From the NCBI GenBank assembly GCA_019119595.1, contig DWWS01000028.1:1-64000 (forward strand): a stretch of 64,000 nt of DNA, read 5' to 3'. Source of the stretch: Candidatus Eisenbergiella merdavium (GTDB lineage: Bacteria > Bacillota > Clostridia > Lachnospirales > Lachnospiraceae). Shown piece by piece: positions 53,064 to 63,300 of the stretch (position 1 is its first letter; the number at the start of each line of letters is the position of its first letter). Made by a program: the position numbers and the translations under genes. A model generated the notes under the pieces. That model ran no database searches, was not told the DNA's origin, and saw only the letters and a list, made by a program, of their open reading frames with translations.

Positions 53064-53891
53064 CTATAATGAAAGCGATTCCTTCCCGCTCCGCTGTCTC
53101 GCCGTCTCATACATGAGGATCCCAGCCGCCATCGCCGCGTTGAGGGATTCCACCTGTCCCTTCATGGGAATCCGGATGTAGCAGTCCGCAAGGGCCGCCG
53201 TTTCCTCCCGAAGGCCGTTTCCCTCGTTTCCGATCAGGAAGGCGCTCCCCTGCGTATAATCCGGCTCCGTATAGCCTCTCGTTCCCTTCAGATGCGCCGC
53301 ATAGAGGCGGATCCCCGCCGCCTTCATGCGCCGTACCGTCTCCGGGATGGAGTCCGTATAGGCAAAGGGAACCCGGTAAATGCTTCCCATGGTAGAGCGG
53401 ATGGTCTTGGGATTATAGATATCCGCGCAGCCTGCGCTCAGCAGAACGCCGCTGATCCCCGCCCCCTCCCCGGTCCGAAGGATGGTACCAAGATTTCCCG
53501 GATCCTGAATGTCCTCAAGGACCAGGATCAGCGGATCCGTCCGGGAAAGGATATCGCTTTCCGGATACTCCTTTCTTTTCATCACACAGAGGATCCCCTG
53601 CGGCGTTTCCGTATCCGAGATTTTGGCGAACACCTCGTCCGAGACCGTCTCATAAGGGAGTCCGGCAAGCCGCCCCGCACAGGAGGCCGCAGCCCCATTT
53701 TCCCCTTGCCCGTCCATGAGCCTTTCCAAAAAGCCCCCGGCAACATAGACCTCCTCGATCTCGGCCGCCGGCGCCTCAAGAAACATCTTGACGCCCTCCA
53801 CCACGTACTTCCCCTGGCTCCTTCTTTCCTTCGCCTTCCGGTTCAGCGCCGTTACATTTTTAATTCTGCTGTTTGACAGAGATGTGATCAT
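53064..53891 (-). CDS. SpoU/TrmH-family RNA 2'-O-methyltransferase
   Basis: 275 residues. N-terminal substrate-binding domain with RKAKERRSQGKYVVEGVKMF, then the trefoil-knot methyltransferase domain: LEDIQDPGNLGTILRT, FLIGNEGNGLREET, IPMKGQVESLNAAMAAGI. SAM-dependent, probably acting on rRNA. ATG 53891 has GAGG six bases upstream; ATG 53903 is an alternative. Confidence 0.92.
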   Translation of the reverse strand: MITSLSNSRIKNVTALNRKAKERRSQGKYVVEGVKMFLEAPAAEIEEVYVAGGFLERLMDGQGENGAAASCAGRLAGLPYETVSDEVFAKISDTETPQGILCVMKRKEYPESDILSRTDPLILVLEDIQDPGNLGTILRTGEGAGISGVLLSAGCADIYNPKTIRSTMGSIYRVPFAYTDSIPETVRRMKAAGIRLYAAHLKGTRGYTEPDYTQGSAFLIGNEGNGLREETAALADCYIRIPMKGQVESLNAAMAAGILMYETARQRSGKESLSL

Positions 53892-53908
53892 AGGATTCCT
53901 CATTATAA

Positions 53909-53932
53909 AACAACGGCGCGCCATGCGCGCCG
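53909..53932 (-). terminator. Terminator of pfkA
   Basis: Perfect eight-base GC stem CGGCGCGC-atg-GCGCGCCG, followed on the minus strand by TTGTTTTATAAT. It ends only 18 bases before the methyltransferase start. Confidence 0.75.
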
Positions 53933-53986
53933 CTGCAATCTTCGTCGTTTTGCTGATGCGTTTTTTCTTAATTATAATGGAAGAGA

Positions 53987-54961
53987 TTAAAGAGCGAGCA
54001 GCCTGCTGATCCGGTACTCGTATTCCGGGATCTCCTTCTGCATCGCCAGAGCCTCCTCGATGTCAAAATCGATGAATTTGCCGCCGCGGTAGCCGATCAC
54101 CCGGTTCGTCTTTCCCTCACAGAGGATATCCGCTGCCATGCAGCCCATGATGGAAGCGTAGTAGCGGTCCTTACAGGTGGGGCTTCCTCCTCTCTGCATG
54201 TAGCCCAGGATCGTAGCTCTGGTTTCCACGCCCGTGGCCGCTTCAATCCTTCTCGCCATGGAGGTGGAGTGGCCGATGCCCTCCGCGTTGATGATCAGAT
54301 GATGGGACTTGCCCCGCTTTCTGTTGTTGATGATGTTGTTGATGATGTTCTGTTCGTTGTAGTCATATTTTTCAGGAAGGAGAATGTCCTCCGCGCCGTT
54401 GGCAACGCCGCACCAGAGGGCGATGTAGCCCGCGTTCCTTCCCATAACCTCGATGATGCTGCACCGTTCATGGGAGGAGGAGGTATCCCTTACCTTATCA
54501 ATGGCCTGCATGGCGGTGTTTACCGCCGTATCAAAGCCGATGGTATAATCCGTACAGGCGATGTCCAGATCGATGGTCCCGGGAAGGCCGACCGTGTTGA
54601 TCCCGTGCCTGGAAAGCGCGCGCGCACCCATGTAGGAGCCGTCTCCGCCGATGACCACCAGGCCGTCGATGCCGTGCTTATGGCAGATATCCGCGCCCTT
54701 CTGCTGTCCCTCCTCCGTCTTGAATTCCATGCAGCGCGCCGTTCCCAGGATCGTTCCGCCTCTCTGAATGATGTCGGAAACGCTCCTCGCCTGCATGTCA
54801 ACGATCTCTTCATTCAAAAGACCCTGATAACCTCTCTTGATCCCCTTCACCTTTACGCCATTGGAAAGCGCCTTTCTCGCAACGGCGCGGATCGCCGCGT
54901 TCATTCCCGGCGCGTCGCCGCCGCTCGTCAGGATCCCTATCGTTTTAATCGCCTTCGCCAT
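53987..54961 (-). CDS. pfkA: ATP-dependent 6-phosphofructokinase
   Basis: 324 residues. N-terminal GILTSGGDAPGMNAAIRAV; ATP-binding GGDGSYMGA with Gly where PPi-using enzymes carry Asp; catalytic GTIDLDI (Leu for the usual Asn in GTIDNDI); IEVMGRNAGYIALW; and the fructose-6-phosphate site region QRGGSPTCKDR. It phosphorylates fructose-6-phosphate in glycolysis. Confidence 0.95.
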   Translation of the reverse strand: MAKAIKTIGILTSGGDAPGMNAAIRAVARKALSNGVKVKGIKRGYQGLLNEEIVDMQARSVSDIIQRGGTILGTARCMEFKTEEGQQKGADICHKHGIDGLVVIGGDGSYMGARALSRHGINTVGLPGTIDLDIACTDYTIGFDTAVNTAMQAIDKVRDTSSSHERCSIIEVMGRNAGYIALWCGVANGAEDILLPEKYDYNEQNIINNIINNRKRGKSHHLIINAEGIGHSTSMARRIEAATGVETRATILGYMQRGGSPTCKDRYYASIMGCMAADILCEGKTNRVIGYRGGKFIDFDIEEALAMQKEIPEYEYRISRLLAL

Positions 54962-55019
54962 ACATCCTTCCTCCCGTCTATTTGATTCGTGATCCGATGC
55001 CTGTCCATACTCTGTGTCT

Positions 55020-55048
55020 ATTTTAATCTATAAATTACCCCTTTTCAA
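55020..55048 (-). promoter_or_regulatory. Promoter of pfkA
   Basis: Minus strand: -35 TTGAAA (55048-55043), 17-base spacer, -10 TAAAAT (55025-55020). Confidence 0.6.
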
Positions 55049-55131
55049 TCATTTTCTTGTAAAGAATTATGGAAAGAGGCAGCACGCCCATATCCGCATG
55101 GAGCAGGTTTGCCGAACCGCCATCTTCCCTC

Positions 55132-55161
55132 TTGACATTCTCCATGGAATTGGGATATGAT
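55132..55161 (+). promoter_or_regulatory. Promoter of marR-exporter operon
   Basis: -35 TTGACA (55132-55137), 18-base spacer, -10 TATGAT (55156-55161). The spacer holds the imperfect palindrome ATTC-tccatg-GAAT and TACC-gttcg-TACC follows the -10; either could be a MarR operator. Confidence 0.7.
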
Positions 55162-55219
55162 ACCGTTCGTACCCTAACAAAAAGAAAGCATTTTCACCCG
55201 AAAAAAAGGGGGGATCAAT

Positions 55220-55717
55220 GTGGAAAAAGACTGCGGCGCATGGATCAACCTGCTCTCGCACAGGGTCAAGGCCCGGCTTGACGCGGCCTTCCAGAATCTC
55301 GGTATTACCGGCGTTCAGAGCCGGGTCATCTACTATATTCTGGCCCACTGCAAGGAGGGACCGGTCTATCAGCGCGACATCGAAAATGCGTTCAGCTTAA
55401 GTCGTTCGACTGCGACGGGTATTTTGCAGCTTCTGGAGAAAAACGGCATCATTCTTCGGGAAAGCGTGTCCAACGACGCGCGGCTGAAAAGCCTGGTTCC
55501 CACCCGGCGGGCTTTCGAGCTGACCGCCCGGGTCAGCGCCTGTCTGAAGGAGACCGACCGACTGCTGACACGCGGCCTTTCCGAGGGCCAGATCCTTCTG
55601 TTTAAGGAGATGGCGGCTCAGATGCTCCGCAACCTGGACGACTGGGACGATGAGGCATTCTGCTGCACGGATTGTCCGCCGCCCGGCCAGGACGCAGATT
55701 CATCCACAGGGCAGTAA
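55220..55717 (+). CDS. MarR-family transcriptional regulator
   Basis: 165 residues with a winged helix-turn-helix (about 30-105): VYQRDIENAFSLSRSTATGILQLLEKNGIILRE...ARLKSLVPT. The C-terminus ends in a Cys pair region (FCCTDCPPPG) that could bind metal or sense redox, as an inference. The start is GTG 55220 after GGGGGG. It precedes the exporter genes by 49 bases and probably represses them and itself. Confidence 0.88.
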   Translation: MEKDCGAWINLLSHRVKARLDAAFQNLGITGVQSRVIYYILAHCKEGPVYQRDIENAFSLSRSTATGILQLLEKNGIILRESVSNDARLKSLVPTRRAFELTARVSACLKETDRLLTRGLSEGQILLFKEMAAQMLRNLDDWDDEAFCCTDCPPPGQDADSSTGQ

Positions 55718-55766
55718 ACTGTAAAAAAGCGCCGCATGAAGGGCGGCAAAAGGAGGAATGTCACCA

Positions 55767-57515
55767 ATGATTAAAGTCTTAGCACGAAGCATCCGCGAGT
55801 ACAAAAAGGCTTCGATCCTGACGCCTCTGCTGGTAACGGTGGAGGTTATTCTGGAGTGCGTGATCCCGTTCGTGATCGCCAATCTCGTCAACCAGATGCA
55901 GGCGGGCTGCTCCATGGATGTGATCGCCAGATACGGCGCGGCGCTGATCGCCATGTCGGTGGTTTCGCTGATCTTCGGAGGAGCCGCGGGCTCCACCTGC
56001 GCCACAGCATCCGCCGGCTTCGCCCGGAACCTGCGCAGGGATATGTTTTACAAGATCCAGGGGTATTCGTTTGAAAACATAGACAAATTCCTGGTATCCA
56101 GCCTGGTCACCCGTCTGACCACCGATATCACCAACGTGCAGATGGCCTACATGATGATCATCCGGATCGCCATCCGCTGCCCGCTGATGCTCATTTTTTC
56201 CTTTGCGATGGGCTTCATCATGGGCGGAAGGCTCGCCGTGATCTTCCTGTTCACCATCCCGCTGCTGGGCTTCGGACTGTTCCTTGTCATCCGTTCGGCC
56301 ACGCCGCTGTTCCGCCGGGTATTCCGCAAATACGACGCGCTGAACGATTCCGTCCAGGAGAACATACAGGCCATGCGCGTGGTCAAATCCTACGTGCGTG
56401 AGGATCATGAAAAGAAAAAATTCGGCGCCGCCGCGGAAAGCGTCCAGAAGGACTTCACGAAGGCGGAGCGCATCATGGCCATCAACAGCCCGATGATGCA
56501 GCTCTGCGTTTACGCCGGGATGGCCTTCGTCATGTCTTACGGCTCCTACACGGTCATCACCAGCCGCGGGCTCGATCTGAACGTGGGACAGATGTCTTCC
56601 ATGCTGACCTACAGCTTCCAGATCCTGATGAGCCTGATGATGCTCTCCATGGTGTTCGGCATGATCACCATGTCAGCCGAATCCGCCGAGCGTATCGTTG
56701 AGGTCTTAAGCGAGGAAAGCACGCTGAAAAGCCCGTCCGGCGGACTGACTGAGGTGAAGGACGGCTCCGTCGACTTTGACGGCGTCAGCTTCAAGTACTC
56801 CAAAAAGGCCGACCGCATGGCCCTTTCCGACATTGACCTTCATATTAAATCCGGAGAGATCATCGGCGTCCTCGGCGGCACCGGCTCCTCCAAATCCTCC
56901 CTGATCCAGCTCATCCCCCGTCTGTACGACGTGACGGAGGGCTGCGTCCGGGTCGGCGGCGAGGACGTGCGCAAATACGATCTGGAGGCTCTGCGCAACC
57001 AGGTGGCTGTGGTTCTCCAGAAAAACGTGCTGTTTTCCGGCACCATCAAGGATAACCTGCGCTGGGGCAACCCCAATGCCACCGACGCCGAGCTGGAGGA
57101 GGCCTGCCGTCTGGCACAGGCCGATGAATTCATCCAGCAGTTTCCGAACAAATATGACACTTGGATCGAGCAGGGCGGAAGCAATGTTTCCGGCGGCCAG
57201 AAGCAGCGCCTGTGCATCGCCCGCGCGCTTTTGAAGAAGCCTAAGATCCTGATCCTGGACGACTCCACCAGCGCCGTGGATACCCGCACCGATGCGCTGA
57301 TCCGCAGGGGCTTCCGTGAGTTCATTCCGGAAACCACCAAGATCATCATCGCGCAGCGTATCGCCAGCGTGCAGGACGCCGACCGCATCATCCTGATGGA
57401 GGGCGGCCGCATCAGCGCGATCGGCACGCACGAACAGCTTCTGCAGTCCAGCCCGGTCTACCGGGATATCTATAACTCACAGAACAGAGTAGGAGGTGAC
57501 AAGGATGGCAAATAA
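55767..57515 (+). CDS. Heterodimeric ABC exporter subunit A (degenerate ATPase site)
   Basis: 582 residues: six-helix transmembrane domain (about 15-310) followed by an ATPase. Walker A GGTGSSKSSL, signature VSGGQKQRL, and Walker B ILILDDSTSAVDT. The residue after Walker B is Asp rather than the catalytic Glu, as in the non-catalytic subunit of BmrCD/TmrAB-like exporters. ATG 55767 has AGGAGG ten bases upstream. Its stop overlaps the partner start by 11 bases. Confidence 0.92.
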   Translation: MIKVLARSIREYKKASILTPLLVTVEVILECVIPFVIANLVNQMQAGCSMDVIARYGAALIAMSVVSLIFGGAAGSTCATASAGFARNLRRDMFYKIQGYSFENIDKFLVSSLVTRLTTDITNVQMAYMMIIRIAIRCPLMLIFSFAMGFIMGGRLAVIFLFTIPLLGFGLFLVIRSATPLFRRVFRKYDALNDSVQENIQAMRVVKSYVREDHEKKKFGAAAESVQKDFTKAERIMAINSPMMQLCVYAGMAFVMSYGSYTVITSRGLDLNVGQMSSMLTYSFQILMSLMMLSMVFGMITMSAESAERIVEVLSEESTLKSPSGGLTEVKDGSVDFDGVSFKYSKKADRMALSDIDLHIKSGEIIGVLGGTGSSKSSLIQLIPRLYDVTEGCVRVGGEDVRKYDLEALRNQVAVVLQKNVLFSGTIKDNLRWGNPNATDAELEEACRLAQADEFIQQFPNKYDTWIEQGGSNVSGGQKQRLCIARALLKKPKILILDDSTSAVDTRTDALIRRGFREFIPETTKIIIAQRIASVQDADRIILMEGGRISAIGTHEQLLQSSPVYRDIYNSQNRVGGDKDGK

Positions 57516-59424
57516 TACAACCGAAAAGACCTCTCGCGGCAGACGCGCACCCAAAGGCGTGCTGGGCCGTCTGATCCGCACCGTATTCCAGTTTTATCCG
57601 GTGCTTCTTCCGGTCACGCTTGCCTGTATCCTCATCAACGCGGTCGTAAGCTCCATTCCTTCTGTTTTCATGCAGAATGCCATCGCGGTCGTGGAGGATA
57701 CCTATGAAAGCGGCGACTGGGCTTCTGCCTCAGGACGCATTTTCACCCTGCTGGCCATCCTGCTTGTGCTGTATGCCATAAGCCTTGCCGCCAACGTTCT
57801 TTATACCCAGCTCATGGCGGTCATCACCCAGGGAACGCTTGCAAAGATGCGTAAAAAGATGTTCGATCATATGCAGGATCTTCCCATCCGCTATTTCGAT
57901 ACGCACAACCACGGCGATATCATGAGCTTTTACACCAACGATATCGACACGCTCCGCCAGATGATCAGCCAGAGCCTGCCGCAGCTCACGATTTCTGCGG
58001 TCACCCTGATCAGCGTTTTTTCCATCATGCTGTATTACAGCATCTGGCTTGCTCTGGTGGTCGTCTGCGGCGTGATCATCATGACCTTTGTAACCCGATA
58101 TGTGAGCGGCCGCTCCTCCCGCTACTTCCTCAAGCAGCAGATCTCCATCGCCCGCACCGAGGGCCTGGTGGAGGAAATGATGAACGGCCAGAAGGTCATC
58201 AAGGTTTTCTGCCACGAGGATGGGGCGAAGGCCGATTTCGATAAGGTCAACGACGAGCTCTTTGAAAATTCGGAAAAGGCAAACCGCTACGCCAACATCC
58301 TGATGCCTCTTTTGGGAAACATCGGAAACGTGATGTACGTGATCGTGGCACTGGTAGGCGGAAGCCTGCTGCTGGCAGGCGCTCCCAACTTAAGCATTTC
58401 CGGGATGGCGCTCAGCATCAGCATCGTGGTTCCGTTCCTGAACATGACCAAGCAGTTTGCGGGCGCCATCGGCCAGGTTTCCAACCAGGTCAACATGGTG
58501 GTCATGGGTCTGGCGGGCGCGCAGCGTATCTTCACCCTGCTGGATGAGGAGCCGGAAACCGACGAAGGCTACGTCACCCTGGTCAATGCGAAGGAAAAGG
58601 CCGACGGCACGCTGGAGGAATGCTCCGAGCGCACCAATATCTGGGCGTGGAAGCATCCCCATCAGGACGGCACCGTTACCTATACCCGTCTGCAGGGCGA
58701 TGTCCGCCTCTTCGATGTGGACTTCGGCTATGTGCCGGAAAAGATCGTGCTTCACGATGTTTCCCTGTATGCCAAGCCGGGACAGAAGGTGGCCTTTGTG
58801 GGCTCCACCGGCGCAGGAAAGACGACTATCACCAACCTGATCAACCGGTTTTATGATATCGCGGACGGCAAGATCCGCTACGACGGCATCAACATCAACA
58901 AGATCAAAAAGGCCGACCTGCGCCGAAGCCTCGGCATCGTTCTGCAGGACACCAACCTGTTCACCGGCACCGTTATGGAAAATATCCGTTACGGCAACCT
59001 GGACGCTCCGGACTCCGACTGCATCGGCGCCGCGAGGCTTGCCGGCGCGGACGACTTCATCCGCCGCCTGCCTGACGGCTACAACACCATGCTCACCGGA
59101 AACGGCGCCAACTTAAGCCAGGGCCAGAGACAGCTTCTCGCCATCGCCCGCGCGGCCGTGGCAGATCCGCCCGTCATGATCCTGGACGAGGCGACCAGCT
59201 CCATCGACACCCATACGGAGGCCATCGTCCAGCGCGGCATGGACGCCCTGATGATGGGCCGCACCACCTTCGTCATCGCGCACCGCCTGTCAACGGTGCA
59301 GAACGCCGACGCCATCATGGTGCTCGACCACGGTCACATCATCGAACGCGGCACCCATGACGACCTGATCAAACTCAAGGGCACCTATTATCAGCTCTAC
59401 ACCGGTGCGCTGGAGCTTGATTAA
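57505..59424 (+). CDS. Heterodimeric ABC exporter subunit B (catalytic)
   Basis: 639 residues. Transmembrane domain (about 30-325), then an ATPase with Walker A GSTGAGKTT, signature LSQGQRQLL and Walker B VMILDEATSSID with the catalytic Glu. The ATPase is preceded by an extra segment of about 50 residues (EKADGTLEECSERTNIWAWK) between the helical core and the nucleotide domain. ATG 57505 follows AGGAGGTGACAAGG. It exports drugs or lipids together with subunit A. Confidence 0.92.
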   Translation: MANNTTEKTSRGRRAPKGVLGRLIRTVFQFYPVLLPVTLACILINAVVSSIPSVFMQNAIAVVEDTYESGDWASASGRIFTLLAILLVLYAISLAANVLYTQLMAVITQGTLAKMRKKMFDHMQDLPIRYFDTHNHGDIMSFYTNDIDTLRQMISQSLPQLTISAVTLISVFSIMLYYSIWLALVVVCGVIIMTFVTRYVSGRSSRYFLKQQISIARTEGLVEEMMNGQKVIKVFCHEDGAKADFDKVNDELFENSEKANRYANILMPLLGNIGNVMYVIVALVGGSLLLAGAPNLSISGMALSISIVVPFLNMTKQFAGAIGQVSNQVNMVVMGLAGAQRIFTLLDEEPETDEGYVTLVNAKEKADGTLEECSERTNIWAWKHPHQDGTVTYTRLQGDVRLFDVDFGYVPEKIVLHDVSLYAKPGQKVAFVGSTGAGKTTITNLINRFYDIADGKIRYDGININKIKKADLRRSLGIVLQDTNLFTGTVMENIRYGNLDAPDSDCIGAARLAGADDFIRRLPDGYNTMLTGNGANLSQGQRQLLAIARAAVADPPVMILDEATSSIDTHTEAIVQRGMDALMMGRTTFVIAHRLSTVQNADAIMVLDHGHIIERGTHDDLIKLKGTYYQLYTGALELD

Positions 59425-59507
59425 GATAAGGCGGCCGGCTGGTTTTCCCCTGGAAAACGGTGCGGGGCAATATATATTGCACTGAGCGCGCCTGACGGCG
59501 CTATCAT

Positions 59508-59577
59508 AAAAGGAGCTCTCCCGCAGAGCCCAGGCCTTCTGTCTGCCAGGGTTCCTGCGGGGAGCTCCTTTCTTCCC
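59508..59577 (+). terminator. Terminator of the ABC exporter operon
   Basis: Arms AAAGGAGCTCTCCCGCAG / CTGCGGGGAGCTCCTTT around a 28-base loop, followed by CTTCCCC. The stem is strong but its T tail is weak. Confidence 0.7.
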
Positions 59578-59593
59578 CGGCATCGTATAAATG

Positions 59594-59628
59594 CAGGCGC
59601 GGCCCATATGAGCCGTGCCCTTTTTGTA
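59594..59628 (+). terminator. Second terminator of the exporter operon
   Basis: GGCGCGGC / GCCGTGCC stem with an eight-base loop and a CTTTTTGTATT tail, just past the first hairpin. Confidence 0.7.
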
Positions 59629-59642
59629 TTGTCCAGATATTT

Positions 59643-60275
59643 CTAAGCTTTGATCGTCAGTGTAACGGATATCGTATTCAGATGACTCAGAACAGACAGC
59701 TCTACGCTCTGCTCTTTCGCATCCGCAACAGACCATTTACTATATTGCAAGGCTCCCTCAAGCTGAGATAAGTCAGGCTGTTCCACAGCTGTCGGAACGA
59801 TATGCGGATCAGAATTCAGCTCATCTGCCAGCAATTCGATACATTTCTCAGCCTTCTCCTGATCTTCCTTATCAAACGTCCAGCTGTAACCGGCCATATA
59901 CAGGCCGCTTTCATCAAAAGCATAAATAACCTCCGCATCCGCTTCCATCCCCTTCACGCGATACACGACCGGCGGGTTGTATGTTGAAACGTTCTGCTCC
60001 TCTGAATAAAAATAACGCTGCTCATCAAAGGACTCATCACCGGGTATCATGGTTTCAGCGCCATATACCCGATTCAGGAATTCCTCTGTTCCCATATTCC
60101 ATGTCAGCTCCCCGTTCGGCACAAGCCCATCGTCGGAAAATATCAGATCAGCGATCCCGGATACCTTTTCACGTTTCACAGACTGCAGTTCATCTGTGCT
60201 GCAGCCACTCAGGAGCAGAGAGAACAGCATGCAAGGTAAAATCACGATTGACAAAAGCTTCTTCATTAATTTCAT
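59643..60275 (-). CDS. Putative lipoprotein of unknown function
   Basis: 210 residues. Lipoprotein signal with lipobox LLSGC (Cys25), then a soluble, acidic domain of about 185 residues with phrases such as LTWNMGTEEFLNRVYGAE and VYAFDESGLYMAGYSWTF. Family not recognised. ATG 60275 has GGAGG seven bases upstream. It lies between dnaE (upstream, same strand) and the exporter operon (convergent). Confidence 0.8.
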   Translation of the reverse strand: MKLMKKLLSIVILPCMLFSLLLSGCSTDELQSVKREKVSGIADLIFSDDGLVPNGELTWNMGTEEFLNRVYGAETMIPGDESFDEQRYFYSEEQNVSTYNPPVVYRVKGMEADAEVIYAFDESGLYMAGYSWTFDKEDQEKAEKCIELLADELNSDPHIVPTAVEQPDLSQLEGALQYSKWSVADAKEQSVELSVLSHLNTISVTLTIKA

Positions 60276-60362
60276 TCATTTCCCTCCTGTTTTATCGTCT
60301 GGCAGCATTCTTTCAGATTTGTGGCCCGCGGATGACAGAAGCAGCAGCTCCATGAAAAAAAC

Positions 60363-63300
60363 TCAGACCACCTTCACGTTTTCCGCTCCGTACATGGCGG
60401 AAAGCTTTTCCACCAGCGCCTTATCCGCCTTCACGTTACGGTTGGGGGGCAGGCTTTTCTTCGCCCTCGGGTTCTCCACATAGATCACCACGCCGTCGTT
60501 TCCGTCGGAGGCGGCAAGCGCGGAAAGCAGCGCTGCTTCCGCTTCCTCGTAAGCCTCCTTCGTGGGAAATTTGATCCAGAGGGTGCGGCGCACATCGTCA
60601 AAGAGCTGGATGGATTCGCAGATCACCTTTCCGTCCCTGTCCTCCGCCGCGTCCACCCGGCCTCGTACAAAGACCCTTGCATCCTCAACAAGCCTGGCGC
60701 TCTCCTGCTCATAGACGCGGGGGAATACCACCACCTCCACGCTCCCCACCAGGTCCTCCAGGGTAAGGAAGGCCATCACCTGATCCTTTCTGGTGTATTT
60801 GATCTTTTTTTCCGTGATCAGGCCGCCCACCACCACGCGCTCCTGATCCTTCGCGTTCATCTCTCCGCTTTCCTCGTCCAGGACGAAGTCCGCCGTGGTG
60901 CGGGTGATATGCTTCCTCCAGGTCTGCTCGTATTCCTCCAGCGGATGGCCGCTGACATAGATGCCAAGCACCTCCTTTTCAAAGCCAAGGAGGATCTCCT
61001 TGGGATATTCTCCCACGTCAGGAAGACGGATCTCGTATTCGCTCTTTTCTTCCTCGCTGACCAGGTCGAACAGGCTCATCTGGCCGACGAGATTGTTCTT
61101 CTTGTTCTGAACGCCTGCATCCATCATCTGCATGAACACGCCCATAAACTGCTTTCTCGTGCCGCCGAGCCCGTCGAAGGAGCCGGACTTGATGAAATTC
61201 TCCACCGTCCGCTTGTTCACCTCCGTATCCATCATGCGGGTGATGAAATCCTGCAGGCTGGTGAAGCTTCCCCGCTGTCTTCTTTCCTGAAGAAGCTGCT
61301 CGATCACAGGCCTTCCGATGCCCTTGATGGCGGTCAGCGCATAACGGATAGAGCCGCCGGACACGGAAAAGCCGATTTCGCCCTCGTTCACGTCCGGGGG
61401 GAGGATTTTGATCCCCATATTGCGGCAGGTGAGGATATATTCCGACACCTTCTTGGGATTGTCGATCACGGAGGTCATGAGCGCCGCCATAAATTCCACA
61501 GGGTAGTAGTATTTCAGCCATGCGGTCTGATAGGCAACCACCGCATAGCAGGCCGCGTGGGACTTGTTGAAGGCGTATTTGGCAAAATCCATCATTTCAT
61601 CATAGATTTCCCTTGCCACCTCTGCGGAGATGCCGTTTTTCACACAGCCGGGAACGCCTTCTTCATCGTTTCCGTAGATGAAGTTGTTCCGCTCCTTCTC
61701 CATCACAGCCTGCTTCTTTTTGCTCATGGCGCGGCGCACCAGGTCGCTTCTTCCCATGGTGTAGCCGCCCAGCTCACGCACGATCTGCATGACCTGCTCC
61801 TGGTACACGATACAGCCGTAGGTGGGCTCAAGGATATGCTCCAGCTGGGGGCAGAGGTAGGTGATGCTTGCCGCGTTGTTTTTTCCCCGGATATATTTGG
61901 GGATGAAATCCATGGGGCCGGGACGGTACAGGGAAATTCCGGCGATGATATCCTCCAGGTTGCGGGGCTTCAGCTCCTTCATAAAGTTTTTCATGCCGCC
62001 GCTTTCCAGCTGGAACACGCCGTCCGTCCGGCCTGTGCCGATGGAATCCAGAACGGCCTTATCGTTAAAATCGATATGATCCATGTCCAGCGGGATTCCC
62101 TTGTCCTTTTTCACCAGCTCCGCCGCGTTCTGGATCACCGTCAGGGTGCGCAGGCCAAGGAAGTCCATTTTCAGAAGCCCCAGCTCCTCCAGAGTGGTCA
62201 TGGTAAACTGGGTGGTCACGCTGCCGTCGCTTCCTCTGGAAAGGGGGACGTAATTGTCCGCGCTCTCCGGACAGATCACCACGCCCGCCGCGTGCATGGA
62301 GGTATGCCTTGGCAGGCCCTCCAGACGCTTGCTCATGTCGATCAGCTCCTTCACCTGGCCGTCCGACTCGTAGAGCTTACGCAGCTCCGGATTGGCCTGA
62401 AGCGCCCGGTCGATGGTGACGTTCAGCTCATTGGGGATCATTTTGGCAATCCCGTCCACATAGGCGTAGGGAAGATCCATGACCCGTCCCACGTCGCGGA
62501 TCACGCCCTTCGCCGCCATGGTACCGAAGGTTACGATCTGCACCACCTTCTCGGAGCCGTATTTTCTTCCCACATAGTCGATGACCTCCTGCCTTCTTTC
62601 AAAGCAGAAGTCGATATCGATATCCGGCATGGACACCCGCTCCGGATTCAGGAAACGCTCGAACAGCAGGCTGTAGCGGATAGGGTCGATGTTGGTGATC
62701 TTCAGGCAGTAGGCCACGATGCTTCCCGCCGCCGAGCCTCGCCCCGGCCCCACCGCGATGCCGTTTCTTCTGGCATAATTGATAAAATCCCACACGATCA
62801 GGAAATAATCCACATAGCCCATCTGCCGGATGACGGAAAGCTCGTATTCCAGCCGGTCATGCAGCGATCCGTCGTCGTCGGGATAGCGCTCCGAAAGGCC
62901 GTCCTCGCAGAGCTTCACCAGATAGCTGTCGGAGGTATACCCCTCAGGAACCTCGAAATGAGGCAGCTTCGTCACGCCGAATTCGATCTCCACGTTGCAG
63001 CGGTCAGCGATGGCCTGGGTGTTTTCCACCGCCTCCCAGGCATAGGGGAAAAGCCCCTTCATCTCTTCCTCGCTCTTCACATAATACTGGCCGCCCTCAT
63101 AGCGCATCCGGTCCTCGTCGGAAAGCTTCTTCGCGGTCTGGATGCACAGCAGGATATCATGGGGCTTCTCGTCCTCCGGATAAGTGTAATGCACGTCGTT
63201 TGTAACAACCAGCGGGATATCCAGCTCCTTACTCATGGAAAGCAGGGTGGTGTTCACCAGACGCTGGGCCGGAATCCCATGATCCTGAAGCTCCAGGAAA

